A stretch of DNA of 64,000 nt, from the NCBI RefSeq assembly GCF_004341245.1, contig NZ_SLWY01000013.1, positions 1 to 64,000 of the forward strand, given 5' to 3'. A model generated the notes under the pieces. The model ran no database searches. It saw only the letters and a list, made by a program, of their open reading frames with translations, and was not told the origin of the DNA. The stretch comes from Plasticicumulans lactativorans (GTDB lineage Bacteria > Pseudomonadota > Gammaproteobacteria > Competibacterales > Competibacteraceae). A program made the translations under genes and the position numbers. Of this stretch, positions 53,327 to 62,697 are shown piece by piece (the stretch's first letter is position 1; each line of letters starts with the position of its first letter).

Positions 53327-55414
53327 TCAGTCCTCGGTGCCGGTCACCAGCCGCGTGCCGCGGCGGAAGGTCAGGTAGGCCCACAGCCACTGCAGCGCCA
53401 CGCCGACGCGGTTGCGGGCGCTGCTGAGGAAGGCGACGTGGACCAGACCCCACAGCCACCAGGCGAGCGCGCCGGACAGGCGCAGCTTGCCGAAGTCGGC
53501 GAGCGCGGACTGGCGGCCGACGGTGGCGAGGCTGCCGAGGTGGCGGTAGCGGAACGGCGCCGGGGCGGGGCGGCCTTCGAGGCGCGCGCGGATCACCGCG
53601 GCGGCGTAGGCGCCGCCCTGCTTGGCGGCCGGCGCGAGGCCGGGCACCGGCCGGCCGTCCCAGGCGTCGGCGGCGGCGGTGTCGCCGATCGCGAACACCT
53701 CGGGCAGGCCCGGCACCGAGAGGTCGGGGCCGACCTTGAGCCGGCCGGCGCGGTCGGCCTCGGCGCCGAGCCACTGCGCGGCCTTCGAGGCCATCACGCC
53801 GGCGGCCCAGAACACCGTGCGCGACCACAGCCGGTGGCCACCGACCAGCACGCCGTCGGCATCGACCTGCTCGACGCGCGAGTCGGTCAGCACCTCGACG
53901 CCGAGGGCTTCGAGATCGCGCCGCGCCACCGTCGACAGCGCCGGCGGGAAGGTCGGCAGCACCCGCGGCTCGGCCTGGATCAGCACCACGCGCGCGGCGC
54001 CGGGGTCGATGTGGCGGAACTCCTCGGCGAGGCCGTGGCGGGCCAGCTCGGCGATCGCGCCGGCGAGTTCGACGCCGGTCGGGCCGCCGCCGATGACGAC
54101 GAAGGTCAGCAGGCGGGTGCGCTCGACCGGGTCGGCGCAGGTCTCGGCGTGCTCGAAGGCGAGCAGGATGCGGCGGCGGATCGCGGTGGCGTCGTCGATC
54201 TTCTTCAGCCCCGGCGCGTAGGGCTCCCAGTCGTCGCGGCCGAAGTAGCTGTGGCGCGCGCCGGTGGCGAGGATCAACTGGTCGTAGCGCAGCCGCGCGC
54301 CGTCGACGATCACCTCGCGCCGCTCGCGGTCGACGCCGCTGACCTGGCCGAGCAGCACGCGGGCGTTGTCCTGGTCGCGCAGCAGCTCGCGGATCGGCGT
54401 GGCGATGTCGGCGGGGTTCAGCGCGGCGGTGGCGACCTGGTACAGCAGCGGCTGGAACAGGTGGTAGTTGCGCCGGTCGATCACCGTCACCCGGCAGGGG
54501 GCGTCGGCGAGCGCGCGCGCCGCGGCGAGGCCGCCGAAGCCGGCGCCGACGATGACCACCTGCGGCAGGGTCTCGAGTTCCGCCTCGGGCACGCGGCGCA
54601 GCGCCGGGAAGCGCCGGGCGAGCAGGGCGGCGAGCAGCGCATCGGCCGACAGCACGCCGGCGCCGCGCACCGCGAGCAGCGCGGCGGGGGCGGCGAGCCA
54701 GACGAGGCCCGGCAGGTACACGGTCGCGGCGGCGGCGAGCAGCGCGAGCGGACGGGTGGCGAGGCCGACGACCAGCAGCACCGCCAGCGCGGCGTGCGGC
54801 GCCGAGCCGGGATGGGTGGCGAACAGCGCCCAGGCGAGCGCGGCGCGCGCGGCGAGCCACCACAGCGGGCCGAGGGTGCGGGTGAGCGCCTGCCCCAGCG
54901 CAAGCAGCGGGCGCACCAGCGGCAGCGCGGTGCTGCCGAGGCCGCGGGCGAGCAGGTGGTCGAGCGCGAGCGGGCCGGCGCCGCGGATCGCGTAGCCGGC
55001 GAACAGCAGCGCCCACACCAGGTGCTCGGGCAGCGCGCGGTACTCGAACTCGATCACCAGCGTCAGCGCGAGCAGCGGCAGCGCGGCGAGGCGCGTCAGC
55101 AGGCCGGCGGCGAGCAGCACCGGGAACACCGTCTCGACGATCACGCCGAGCAGCGCGGCGGTGGCCGGCGCGAGCCAGCTCACCGGGTACTCGTGGGTGG
55201 CGAGCGCGAGCGCGGTGTTCCAGTCGGCGAGCTTGAGCAGGCCGGAGACGAAGAAGGCCTGCGCGAGCCACAGGCGCACGGCGAGGTCGAGCCACGGCCA
55301 GACGAGGCTTTCGCCGGCGCGCAGCCCGCTCGCGGCGCGATGCAGGCCGCGGGCGTAGCGGCGCTCGCGCAGGCTGCGCAGCGCGCCGGGGTCGATGGCG
55401 AGGGGAGCGGACAT
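53327..55414 (-). CDS. DoxX-type membrane domain fused to a type II NADH dehydrogenase-like oxidoreductase
   Basis: The 695-residue protein is a fusion. The N-terminal part (about 1-280) has eight or so hydrophobic segments and a DoxX-like start (WLAQAFFVSGLLKLADWNTALALATHEYPVSWL). From about residue 285 an NDH-2-type flavoprotein follows: VVIVGAGFGGLAAARAL (FAD), YHLFQPLLYQVATAAL, VVIGGGPTGVELAGAIAEL (NADH), IGDTAA (FAD). A C-terminal amphipathic/hydrophobic tail (about 655-685) would anchor it. It probably passes electrons from NADH to quinone at the membrane. The upstream minus-strand gene is a patatin 11 bases away, so the two are likely co-transcribed. Confidence 0.88.
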   Translation of the reverse strand: MSAPLAIDPGALRSLRERRYARGLHRAASGLRAGESLVWPWLDLAVRLWLAQAFFVSGLLKLADWNTALALATHEYPVSWLAPATAALLGVIVETVFPVLLAAGLLTRLAALPLLALTLVIEFEYRALPEHLVWALLFAGYAIRGAGPLALDHLLARGLGSTALPLVRPLLALGQALTRTLGPLWWLAARAALAWALFATHPGSAPHAALAVLLVVGLATRPLALLAAAATVYLPGLVWLAAPAALLAVRGAGVLSADALLAALLARRFPALRRVPEAELETLPQVVIVGAGFGGLAAARALADAPCRVTVIDRRNYHLFQPLLYQVATAALNPADIATPIRELLRDQDNARVLLGQVSGVDRERREVIVDGARLRYDQLILATGARHSYFGRDDWEPYAPGLKKIDDATAIRRRILLAFEHAETCADPVERTRLLTFVVIGGGPTGVELAGAIAELARHGLAEEFRHIDPGAARVVLIQAEPRVLPTFPPALSTVARRDLEALGVEVLTDSRVEQVDADGVLVGGHRLWSRTVFWAAGVMASKAAQWLGAEADRAGRLKVGPDLSVPGLPEVFAIGDTAAADAWDGRPVPGLAPAAKQGGAYAAAVIRARLEGRPAPAPFRYRHLGSLATVGRQSALADFGKLRLSGALAWWLWGLVHVAFLSSARNRVGVALQWLWAYLTFRRGTRLVTGTED

Positions 55415-55425
55415 GGTGGCGGCCC

Positions 55426-56457
55426 TCACAGGAAGACGTCGGCGATCGACACCGACGAGCGTTCGCCGAGGTCGTCGAAGTGCTGCGCGAGCCAGGCGTC
55501 GGCGCGCTCGCGGCCGAGCGCGCGCAACTCCTGCAGGAAGCCCCAGTCGGCGTTGAGCTTGCTCGACACGCTGAGCTTCGCCATGCGCTCCTCGGCGTCG
55601 ATGCTGTGGATGCGCATGCGCTTGTACTGCGCGGGGTCGAGCGCGCCCTGGTCGATCAGTTTGGTGACGAAGTCGATCGCGCGCATCTCGCGCATCAGCG
55701 AGGAGTTGAAGGACAGCGTGTTGACGCGGTCGAGGATCTCGCGCGCGGTGGTCGGTACCTTGGGGATCTCGATCGGGTTGATGCGGATGATCAGCACGTC
55801 GCGGCTGTCGGCGTTGTAGATCAGCGGGTAGATCGGCGGGTTGCCCATGTAGCCGCCGTCCCAGTAGTGCTCGCCGTCGATCTCCACGGCCTGGAACAGG
55901 AACGGCAGGCAGGCCGAGGCGAGCACCGTGTCGGCGGTGATCTCGGCGGTCTCGAACACGCGGATGCGCCCGCGGCGCACGTTGGTGGCGCACAGGAACA
56001 GCTTGACGTCGGTGCTGGCGCGCAGCCGCTCGAAGTCCACCACGTCGATGAGCACGTCGCGCAGCGGGTTGACGTTCATCGGGTTGAGTTCATACGGCGA
56101 GAAGAAGCGCGTCATCGTGTCGAACATGAACCACAGCGGCGACCAGTCGAGGTTGCCGGTGCCGAGCATGCGGTCCATCCACGACGGCTGCAGCGGGCCG
56201 AGGCGCGCGGCGTCGGCGATCCTGCGCCAGAAGCGGTCGAGGGCGGCGCGCGCACCGGCGGGCCCGCCGCTGGCGAGGCCCGAGGCCAGCACCGCGGCGT
56301 TCATCGCCCCGGCGCTGGTGCCGCTGATGGCGTCGACGGCGATGCGCCCGTCCTCCAGCAGCCGGTCGAGCACGCCCCAGGTGAAGGCGCCGTGCGCGCC
56401 GCCGCCCTGCAGCGCGATGTTGATGCGTCGAAGTCCGAAATCGGGGTTGGCGGTCAT
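55426..56457 (-). CDS. patatin-like phospholipase/esterase
   Basis: The 343-residue protein is of the patatin family: oxyanion hole LQGGGAHGAF (about 16-25), nucleophile elbow SGTSAGAMNA (Ser about 47) and the DGGYMGNPP Asp (about 199). These form the Ser-Asp dyad of lipid acyl hydrolases. Bacterial members include phospholipases and polyhydroxybutyrate depolymerases. The neighbours acetoacetate decarboxylase and 3-hydroxybutyrate dehydrogenase make polyester or ketone-body turnover a reasonable guess. No signal peptide is seen, so the protein is cytosolic. Confidence 0.88.
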   Translation of the reverse strand: MTANPDFGLRRINIALQGGGAHGAFTWGVLDRLLEDGRIAVDAISGTSAGAMNAAVLASGLASGGPAGARAALDRFWRRIADAARLGPLQPSWMDRMLGTGNLDWSPLWFMFDTMTRFFSPYELNPMNVNPLRDVLIDVVDFERLRASTDVKLFLCATNVRRGRIRVFETAEITADTVLASACLPFLFQAVEIDGEHYWDGGYMGNPPIYPLIYNADSRDVLIIRINPIEIPKVPTTAREILDRVNTLSFNSSLMREMRAIDFVTKLIDQGALDPAQYKRMRIHSIDAEERMAKLSVSSKLNADWGFLQELRALGRERADAWLAQHFDDLGERSSVSIADVFL

Positions 56458-56524
56458 GGCCGGACCCTCCTGCAAGGTGGTGGCGAGAGCGGCGGGTGCG
56501 GCCGCCGGCCGCACCCGCGCCGGC

Positions 56525-57316
56525 TCAGCGCGGGGCCGAGGTGTGCGCGTGCGCCGTGCCGCTGCGCGGCGCGCGTTCATCGAACAGGTAGTCGTGCAGC
56601 ACGCGGCCGTAGGGCAGCGTCAGGTCGGCCACCAGGTGGGTCGCGCCGACGATGCGCCGCACCGGGAAGTCGGCGACCGGGGCGTTGACGTGCGGCACCA
56701 GGTGCAGGCGCGCGTCGCCGGCCCAGATGCCCTTCACGGCGATGTCAGTGAGGTTGTAGCCGACCAGTTGCGCGATCGCCGGGCGGCCGTCGACGCCGGG
56801 GATCAGCTTGAGGTTGACCTGCGTGCGCGACAGCGTCTGCCGCGCGCGCTCGGCGTCGCAGGTGTGGTGCTTGTAGTGCATCGTGCCCATCGCCACGAGC
56901 TCGCCGGCGTAGTGCAGCGTGCCGGTGAGGGTGTCGGTGCGCACCTCCAGGCGCGGCTTGGCGTGCTTCTTCGGGAAGCCCCATATCTCGCGCCCGGCGG
57001 CGATCGGCGGGTCGTCGTCGAGGTACATCTGCAGCGTGAAGTTGCAGCGCTCGCCGGCGAAGCGGCAGGGGATCACCAGCCCCGACTCGGTGTAGTCGCC
57101 GAAGCCCTGGCTGTCGGGCATGCGGATCCACTCGTAGTGGACCACCGCCTCCTCGACCGCTTCGAGCGGTTCGGGCAGCGCGGCGCGGATCGCCGCGGGG
57201 TCGGTCTCGTAGGTGACGATGAAGTATTCGCGGTCGACGAAGCGGTACGGCCCGCGCGGGTAGCTGGGGCTCGCGGGCGGCATCGCGGCGGCGTCGAGGA
57301 TGGCGTTGCGGTTCAT
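56525..57316 (-). CDS. adc: acetoacetate decarboxylase
   Basis: The 263-residue enzyme converts acetoacetate to acetone and CO2 through a Schiff base. The catalytic Lys lies in WGFPKKHAKP (Lys116/Lys117), and the adjacent Lys lowers its pKa. YEWIRMPDSQGFGDYTESG at about 61-79 and FAGERCNFTLQMYLDD are family signatures. It lies 67 bases before the patatin gene and 35 bases after 3-hydroxybutyrate dehydrogenase on the same strand. The two enzymes can act on the same metabolite, acetoacetate. Confidence 0.93.
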   Translation of the reverse strand: MNRNAILDAAAMPPASPSYPRGPYRFVDREYFIVTYETDPAAIRAALPEPLEAVEEAVVHYEWIRMPDSQGFGDYTESGLVIPCRFAGERCNFTLQMYLDDDPPIAAGREIWGFPKKHAKPRLEVRTDTLTGTLHYAGELVAMGTMHYKHHTCDAERARQTLSRTQVNLKLIPGVDGRPAIAQLVGYNLTDIAVKGIWAGDARLHLVPHVNAPVADFPVRRIVGATHLVADLTLPYGRVLHDYLFDERAPRSGTAHAHTSAPR

Positions 57317-57351
57317 GGCGGTGACTCCGAAGGCGCAGGGCGGGCGGGGGT

Positions 57352-58134
57352 TCAGCGCGCGGTCCAGGCGCCGTCGACGGCGATCGCCTGGCCGGTGAGC
57401 TGCGCGGCGGCCGGGGAGGCCAGGAAGGCGACCAGCTCGCCGAGCTGCTCGGGGGTCACGAACTGCTTCGACGGCTGCTTCTCCTCCAGCAGTTCGCCGC
57501 TCGCCTGCGCGTAGGGGATGCCCTCCATCGCGGCGCGCTCGGCGATCTGCTTCTCGACCAGCGGGGTCAGCACCCAGCCGGGGCAGACGGTGTTGCAGGT
57601 GACGCCGCTGCCCGCGGTCTCCAGCGCGACGACCTTGCCGAGCCCGACCAGGCCGTGCTTGGCGGCGACGTAGGCGGCCTTGTGCACCGAGCCGACCAGG
57701 CCGTGCACCGAAGCGATGTTGACGATGCGCCCGTGGCCGCGTTCGAGCATGCCGGGCAGCGCGCGGCGGATGGCGTGGAAAGCCGCGCTGAGGTTGAGGG
57801 CGAGGATCGCGTCCCAGCGCTCGACCGGGAACTCGTGCACCGGCGCGGTGAACTGGATGCCGGCGTTGTTGACGAGCACGTCGATGCGCCCGAAGCGCGC
57901 CTGCGCGGTGTCGATCAGCCCGGCCACGCCGTCGGCGTGGCTCAGGTCGGCGCCGGAGTAGGCGGTCTCGATGCCGAACTCCTGCGCCAGCGCGGCGCAC
58001 AGGGCGTCGGCTTCGAGCGGGGTGCTGAGGCCGTTCAGCACCAGGTGGTGACCGTGCGCGGCAAGGCTGCGGGCGATGCCGAGCCCGATGCCGCTGGTGG
58101 AGCCGGTGACGACGGCGACGGAATGCTGCTGCAT
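57352..58134 (-). CDS. bdhA: 3-hydroxybutyrate dehydrogenase (SDR family)
   Basis: The 260-residue short-chain dehydrogenase interconverts (R)-3-hydroxybutyrate and acetoacetate with NAD. Motifs are TGSTSGIG (10-17), NNAG (about 91-94), the catalytic Tyr/Lys in YVAAKHGLVGL and the substrate-side ICPGW-like VCPGWVLTPLVEKQI. The QFTAPVHEFP and IASVHGLVGSVHKAAY segments fit the 3-hydroxybutyrate branch. It is the first gene of a probable bdhA-adc-patatin-oxidoreductase transcript, expected for polyhydroxybutyrate or ketone-body metabolism. Confidence 0.93.
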   Translation of the reverse strand: MQQHSVAVVTGSTSGIGLGIARSLAAHGHHLVLNGLSTPLEADALCAALAQEFGIETAYSGADLSHADGVAGLIDTAQARFGRIDVLVNNAGIQFTAPVHEFPVERWDAILALNLSAAFHAIRRALPGMLERGHGRIVNIASVHGLVGSVHKAAYVAAKHGLVGLGKVVALETAGSGVTCNTVCPGWVLTPLVEKQIAERAAMEGIPYAQASGELLEEKQPSKQFVTPEQLGELVAFLASPAAAQLTGQAIAVDGAWTAR

Positions 58135-58224
58135 GGATGGAAACCTCGGGTTGCGGGAAGGGTGAGCGCCGCACGACGCCCCGGGGTATTCCGTCAACAA
58201 TCTCCGTGCCAAACCTTAAACCGC

Positions 58225-58234
58225 TGACGCGTCA
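58225..58234. promoter_or_regulatory. short palindrome TGACGCGTCA
   Basis: A perfect ten-base palindrome lies between the bdhA and hybrid-kinase genes, 91 bases before the bdhA start. It could be a regulator site, but it is short and could arise by chance in GC-rich DNA. Confidence 0.25.
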
Positions 58235-58408
58235 ATGGCTTGTAGCATCGGCGTAGGGGCGGCACGGCGGTGGCCCGCGAGATGCGGCAGCGCCGCCACG
58301 GCATGTCGTGGGCGCGACGCAGCCGTCGCGACTGCAGCCATCGCAAGGCATGATTGGGCTACACTCGCAGCGTGAAGCGAAAGCCAGGGCCTCGAAGGGA
58401 GGGGGCAC

Positions 58409-61192
58409 ATGGATTCAGTGTCGATCGAGACCAAGGTACTCACCGGCTTCGGTGCCGTCCTGCTGGTGCTGACGGCGATCGCCGCGCTGACCTACCAGTC
58501 GTTCCGCAGCTTCATCGACGCCTTCGGCGCGGTCGAGCACACGCTGCAGGTGCGCATGACGTTGCAGCAGGTGCAGGGGCGGCTGATCGATGCGCAGACC
58601 GGCACGCGCGGCTACCTGATCACCGGCGACGAGCGCTACCTCAGTCCCTACCAGAGCGCGCTCGCCACGCTCGACCAGGACGTGCAGCGCCTGAGCGCCC
58701 TGACCGCCACCAATCCCGATCAGCAGCGCCGTATCGGCGAGCTCCACGATCGCATCGCACCGCTGCTGGCCTCGCTCGATCGCCTGATCGCGCTGCGCCG
58801 CGAGCAGGGTTTCGAGGCCGCGCGCGCGCAACTGGTCAGCGACGCCGGCGGGCGGCGCATGGCGGCGATCCGCGAACTGATCGCGGCGATGGACGCCGAG
58901 GAAGCCCGGCTCCTGCAGCAGCGCACCGCCGCTTCGCAGGACAGCGCCAACGAGCTGACGCTGGCGCTGGAGCTGCTGATCGGCGTGAGCGTCCTGTTCT
59001 TCGCGCTGCTCCTGTGGCGGGTGCGGCGCGACCTCCTCTCGCGGCGCCGCGCCGAGGAGGACCTCGCCGAGGTGGCGCGCTACGACCGCGTGATCGGCGA
59101 GGCGCTGGCGCTGTTCAACGCGAGCCCGGAGCGTGGCCGCGTGCTCGACGGCGTGCTGTCGCTGCTCGCGGACACCTCGCTGTATCCGGTATCGGTCTTC
59201 TACCGCTACGACAGCTGGTCCGGCATGCTCGAACGCGAAGCCGGCTGGGGCATGTCGGCCGGGACGGCGACGAGCTACCGCCTCGGCGAGGGGCTGGTCG
59301 GGCAGGCGGCGCAGGCGCGCCGGGTGCTGGTGCTCGACGCCGCCGCCGGCCTGCCGACGATCGACGCCGGCGTGCAGAGCCTGCGCCCGGCGGCGATCCT
59401 GGTGGTGCCGATCGCCTACCAGGAGCGCCTGCTCGGCGTGCTGGTGCTGGCGTCGACGCGGGCCGCGGGCGCGCGCGACCGCACCTTCGTCGAACGCCTG
59501 GCGGCGCAGATCGGCGTGGCCCTGCACAACCTGCAGCAGTTCGCCGACGTCAAGGCGCTCGCCGGCGAACTGCGCCAGCGCGGCGAGGAGATCACGCGCA
59601 AGAACCGCGAGCTGGAAGCCGCCAACCGGATGAAGTCGGAGTTCCTGGCGACGATGTCGCACGAGCTGCGCACGCCGCTGAACGCGATCATCGGCTTCTC
59701 CGAGGTGCTCAGGGACGGCCTCGCCGGCGACCTCAACCCCGAGCAGCGCGACTACGTCGGCGACATCTTCGACAGCGGCCACCACCTGCTCGCGCTGATC
59801 AACGACATCCTCGACCTGTCCAAGGTCGAGGCCGGTGCGATGCCGCTCGAGCTGGAGGCGGTCGACGTCGCGCAGTGCCTGCGCAACGGCCTGGCGATGG
59901 TGCGCGAGAAGGCGCTCGCCCACGGCCTGCAGGTGGACCTGCAGCTGGGCGACGGCGTCGGCGTGATCGGCGCCGATGCGCGCAAGTGCAAGCAGATTCT
60001 CTACAACCTGCTGTCGAATGCGGTGAAGTTCACGCCGCGCGGCGGCCGCCTCGAACTCACCGCGCGGCGGCTGGCGCGCGGCGCGATCGACAGCGCGGGG
60101 GCCGGCGAGGCGCACGTGCTGTGGCTGCCGCCGGCGGGCCCCTACGACGAATTCCTCGAGATCGGCGTCGCCGACACCGGCATCGGCCTGTCGCAGGCCG
60201 AGCTCGACCGCCTGTTCCGGCCCTTCGTGCAGATCGACAGCTCGCTCGCGCGCAAGTACTCGGGGACCGGGCTCGGGCTGGTGATGGTCAAGTCGCTGGT
60301 CGAACTGCACGGCGGCGGCGCCGGGGTGAGCAGCACGCCGGGCCGGGGCAGCCGCTTCACCGTCTGGCTGCCCTGCCGCGCGCCGGCCGACACCGAAGCG
60401 GTCATCGCCCCGGCAGCGGCCCGTAGCAGGGGTGAGGCGCTGGCGCTGGTGATCGAGGACGACGACCAGTCCGCCGAACTGATCCGCCTGCAGCTGGAGG
60501 CCGAGGGCTTCGCGGTGGTGCGCGCCACCAGCGGCGAAGAGGGGCTGGCGCTGGCGACGGCGCGCCTGCCGGACCTGATCACGCTCGACCTGCTGCTGCC
60601 GGGGATGGATGGCTGGGCCTGCCTCGAACGCCTGCGCGACGACCCGGTGCTGGCGCAGGTGCCGGTGGTCATCATCTCGATCCTCGCCGACGACGCGCGG
60701 GCGCGCGGCCTGAGCCTCGGCGTGGCGCGCGTGCTGCAGAAACCGGTCGGCCGGCAGGCGCTGCAGGAGGCGATGGCGGCGCTCGGGCTGTCGCGGCTCG
60801 CCGACCCGCCGCCCAGCGTGCTGGTGGTCGACGACGACCCGCGCTCGGTGGAGATCATCGCGGCCTACCTCGAGGAGGCCGGCTTCGTGGTGATGCAGGC
60901 CTACGGCGGGCGCGACGGCATCGACCTCGCGCAGAACACGCACCCGGCGCTGGTGGTGCTCGACCTGATGATGCCGGAGATCAACGGCTTCGAGGTGGTC
61001 GAGGTGCTGAAGCGGCGCCCGGAGACCGCGGACATCCCGATCCTGGTGGTGACCGCCAAGCAGATCGATGCCGAGGAGCGCGCCCGGCTGAACGGCCACC
61101 TGCTGCGGATCGTCGAGAAGGCGGCCTTCAGCCCCGAGGACTTCATCCGCGAGGTGCGCCGCTCGCTGCGCCGCGCCGCAAACGCCGCCTAG
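58409..61192 (+). CDS. CHASE3 hybrid sensor histidine kinase with two receivers
   Basis: The 927-residue membrane protein has an N-terminal helix (about 8-28), a periplasmic CHASE3 domain (about 35-180; DAQTGTRGYLITGDERYL) and a second helix (about 190-208). A GAF domain follows (about 225-375). The kinase core has His418 in MSHELRTPLNAIIGFSE, the ATP-binding DTGIGLSQAE and GTGLGLVMVK. Two receivers are at the C-terminus (Asp727 and Asp852). No histidine phosphotransfer domain is seen, so the relay partner is elsewhere. A single-receiver gene and an HD-GYP gene follow at once, so they are the likely outputs. Confidence 0.92.
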   Translation: MDSVSIETKVLTGFGAVLLVLTAIAALTYQSFRSFIDAFGAVEHTLQVRMTLQQVQGRLIDAQTGTRGYLITGDERYLSPYQSALATLDQDVQRLSALTATNPDQQRRIGELHDRIAPLLASLDRLIALRREQGFEAARAQLVSDAGGRRMAAIRELIAAMDAEEARLLQQRTAASQDSANELTLALELLIGVSVLFFALLLWRVRRDLLSRRRAEEDLAEVARYDRVIGEALALFNASPERGRVLDGVLSLLADTSLYPVSVFYRYDSWSGMLEREAGWGMSAGTATSYRLGEGLVGQAAQARRVLVLDAAAGLPTIDAGVQSLRPAAILVVPIAYQERLLGVLVLASTRAAGARDRTFVERLAAQIGVALHNLQQFADVKALAGELRQRGEEITRKNRELEAANRMKSEFLATMSHELRTPLNAIIGFSEVLRDGLAGDLNPEQRDYVGDIFDSGHHLLALINDILDLSKVEAGAMPLELEAVDVAQCLRNGLAMVREKALAHGLQVDLQLGDGVGVIGADARKCKQILYNLLSNAVKFTPRGGRLELTARRLARGAIDSAGAGEAHVLWLPPAGPYDEFLEIGVADTGIGLSQAELDRLFRPFVQIDSSLARKYSGTGLGLVMVKSLVELHGGGAGVSSTPGRGSRFTVWLPCRAPADTEAVIAPAAARSRGEALALVIEDDDQSAELIRLQLEAEGFAVVRATSGEEGLALATARLPDLITLDLLLPGMDGWACLERLRDDPVLAQVPVVIISILADDARARGLSLGVARVLQKPVGRQALQEAMAALGLSRLADPPPSVLVVDDDPRSVEIIAAYLEEAGFVVMQAYGGRDGIDLAQNTHPALVVLDLMMPEINGFEVVEVLKRRPETADIPILVVTAKQIDAEERARLNGHLLRIVEKAAFSPEDFIREVRRSLRRAANAA

Positions 61193-61236
61193 ACGCCGCG
61201 GCTGGACACGGACGGACACGGACGGGAGACGGAACG

Positions 61237-61623
61237 ATGGCGAAGATCCTGGTGGTCGAGGACAACGCGACCAATCGCAAGCTGGCGCTGCTGCTGCTGC
61301 GCAAGGCCGGTCACACGGTGCTGGAGGCGGCCGACGCCGACAGCGGCATCGCCTGCGCCCGCGCCGAGCGCCCGGACCTGATCCTGATGGACATCCAGCT
61401 GCCCGACCTCGACGGGCTGAGCGCCACGCGCCTGCTGAAGGCCGATCCGGCGACGCAGTGCTGCCCGGTCATCGCGCTGACGGCCTTCGCGATGCGGGGC
61501 GACGAGGAGCGCGTCCGCGCCGCCGGCTGCGACGGCTACATCGCCAAGCCGATCGAATACCGCCACTTCCTCGCCACCGTGGCCGAGGCGCTGGCCGGCG
61601 CCACCGCGGCGGGGCGGCCATGA
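61237..61623 (+). CDS. single-domain response regulator (DivK/CheY-like)
   Basis: The 128-residue protein is only a receiver: EDN pocket (8-10), phospho-acceptor Asp52 in LMDIQLPDLDG and the switch ALTAFAMRGDEE with the Lys in IAKPIEY. It has no output domain, so it would work by phosphorylation or protein contact. It lies 44 bases after the hybrid kinase and overlaps the HD-GYP gene by 4 bp (ATGA). The three probably form one signalling operon. Confidence 0.92.
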   Translation: MAKILVVEDNATNRKLALLLLRKAGHTVLEAADADSGIACARAERPDLILMDIQLPDLDGLSATRLLKADPATQCCPVIALTAFAMRGDEERVRAAGCDGYIAKPIEYRHFLATVAEALAGATAAGRP

Positions 61624-62684
61624 GCGAGGCCTCCCGATCACCGGTCAGGATCCTGATCGTCGACGACGACCCGGTCGGCGCGCGGCTGCTGGCGACGCTG
61701 CTGGCGTCGCAGGGCTACGCGACCACGACCGCGGTGAGCGGCCCCGAGGCGCTGGCGCGGGTGGCCGAGGCGCTGCCCGACCTGATCCTGCTCGACGTGA
61801 TGATGCCGGGCATGGACGGCTTCGAGGTCGCCAACCGGCTCAAGGCGGGCGAGGCCACGCGCTCGATCCCGATCATCATGGTGACGGCGCTGGACGACCG
61901 CGACGCACGCCTGCGCGGTTTCCAGGCCGGGGTCGAGGAGTTCGTCGCCAAGCCGGTGGACCGGGCCGAACTCTGGGTGCGGGTGCGCAACCTGCTGCGG
62001 CTGAAGGAATTCGGCGACCTGCTGGCGGACCAGAACCGCACCCTCGAACGGCTGGTCGCCGAGCGCACCGCGCAGCTGGAGGACAGCTACCGCGAGACCA
62101 TCTTCACGCTGACCCTCGCCGCCAGCTACAAGGACGAGGAGACCGGCGCCCACGTGCGCCGCATCAGCGTCTACACCGCCGAGCTGGCGCGGCGCCTGGG
62201 GCTCGATGCGGCGTTCGCCGACACCATCTACTTCGCGAGCCCGATGCACGACGTCGGCAAGATCGCGATTCCCGACGCGATCCTGCGCAAGCCCGGCGGC
62301 TTCACGCCGGACGAATGGGCGATCATGAAGACCCACGCGGCGCTGGGGGCACGCATGCTCGCGGGCGGCGCCTCGCCGTACCTGCGCATGGGGGCCGAGA
62401 TCGCGCAGAACCACCACGAACGCTGGGACGGCAGCGGCTACCCGCAGGGCCTGCGCAACGAGGCCATCCCGCTGTCGGCGCGGATCATGATCGTTTGCGA
62501 CCAGTACGACGCGCTGCGCAGCACGCGCCCGTACAAGCGGGCACTCGACCACGCGACGACGCTCGACATCATGCTGAAGGGCGACGGGCGCACCGTGCCC
62601 GAACATTTCGACCCCGCCGTGCTGGCCGCCTTCGTGGCGTGCGCCGAGACCTTCCGCGAGATCTACGCCGCCCACGAGGGCTGA
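61620..62684 (+). CDS. receiver/HD-GYP protein (probable c-di-GMP phosphodiesterase)
   Basis: The 354-residue protein has an N-terminal receiver (about 10-125; phospho-acceptor Asp59), a coiled linker (about 135-158) and an HD-GYP domain (about 160-350). His210-Asp211 in MHDVGKIAIPDAIL, NHHERWDGSGYP (264-275 with GYP 273-275) and ARIMIVCDQYDAL are the diagnostic motifs. All the usual metal-binding His/Asp residues seem present, so activity on cyclic di-GMP is likely. Start overlaps the stop of the receiver gene. Confidence 0.93.
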   Translation: MSEASRSPVRILIVDDDPVGARLLATLLASQGYATTTAVSGPEALARVAEALPDLILLDVMMPGMDGFEVANRLKAGEATRSIPIIMVTALDDRDARLRGFQAGVEEFVAKPVDRAELWVRVRNLLRLKEFGDLLADQNRTLERLVAERTAQLEDSYRETIFTLTLAASYKDEETGAHVRRISVYTAELARRLGLDAAFADTIYFASPMHDVGKIAIPDAILRKPGGFTPDEWAIMKTHAALGARMLAGGASPYLRMGAEIAQNHHERWDGSGYPQGLRNEAIPLSARIMIVCDQYDALRSTRPYKRALDHATTLDIMLKGDGRTVPEHFDPAVLAAFVACAETFREIYAAHEG

Positions 62685-62697
62685 GCCGCGGCACCGC

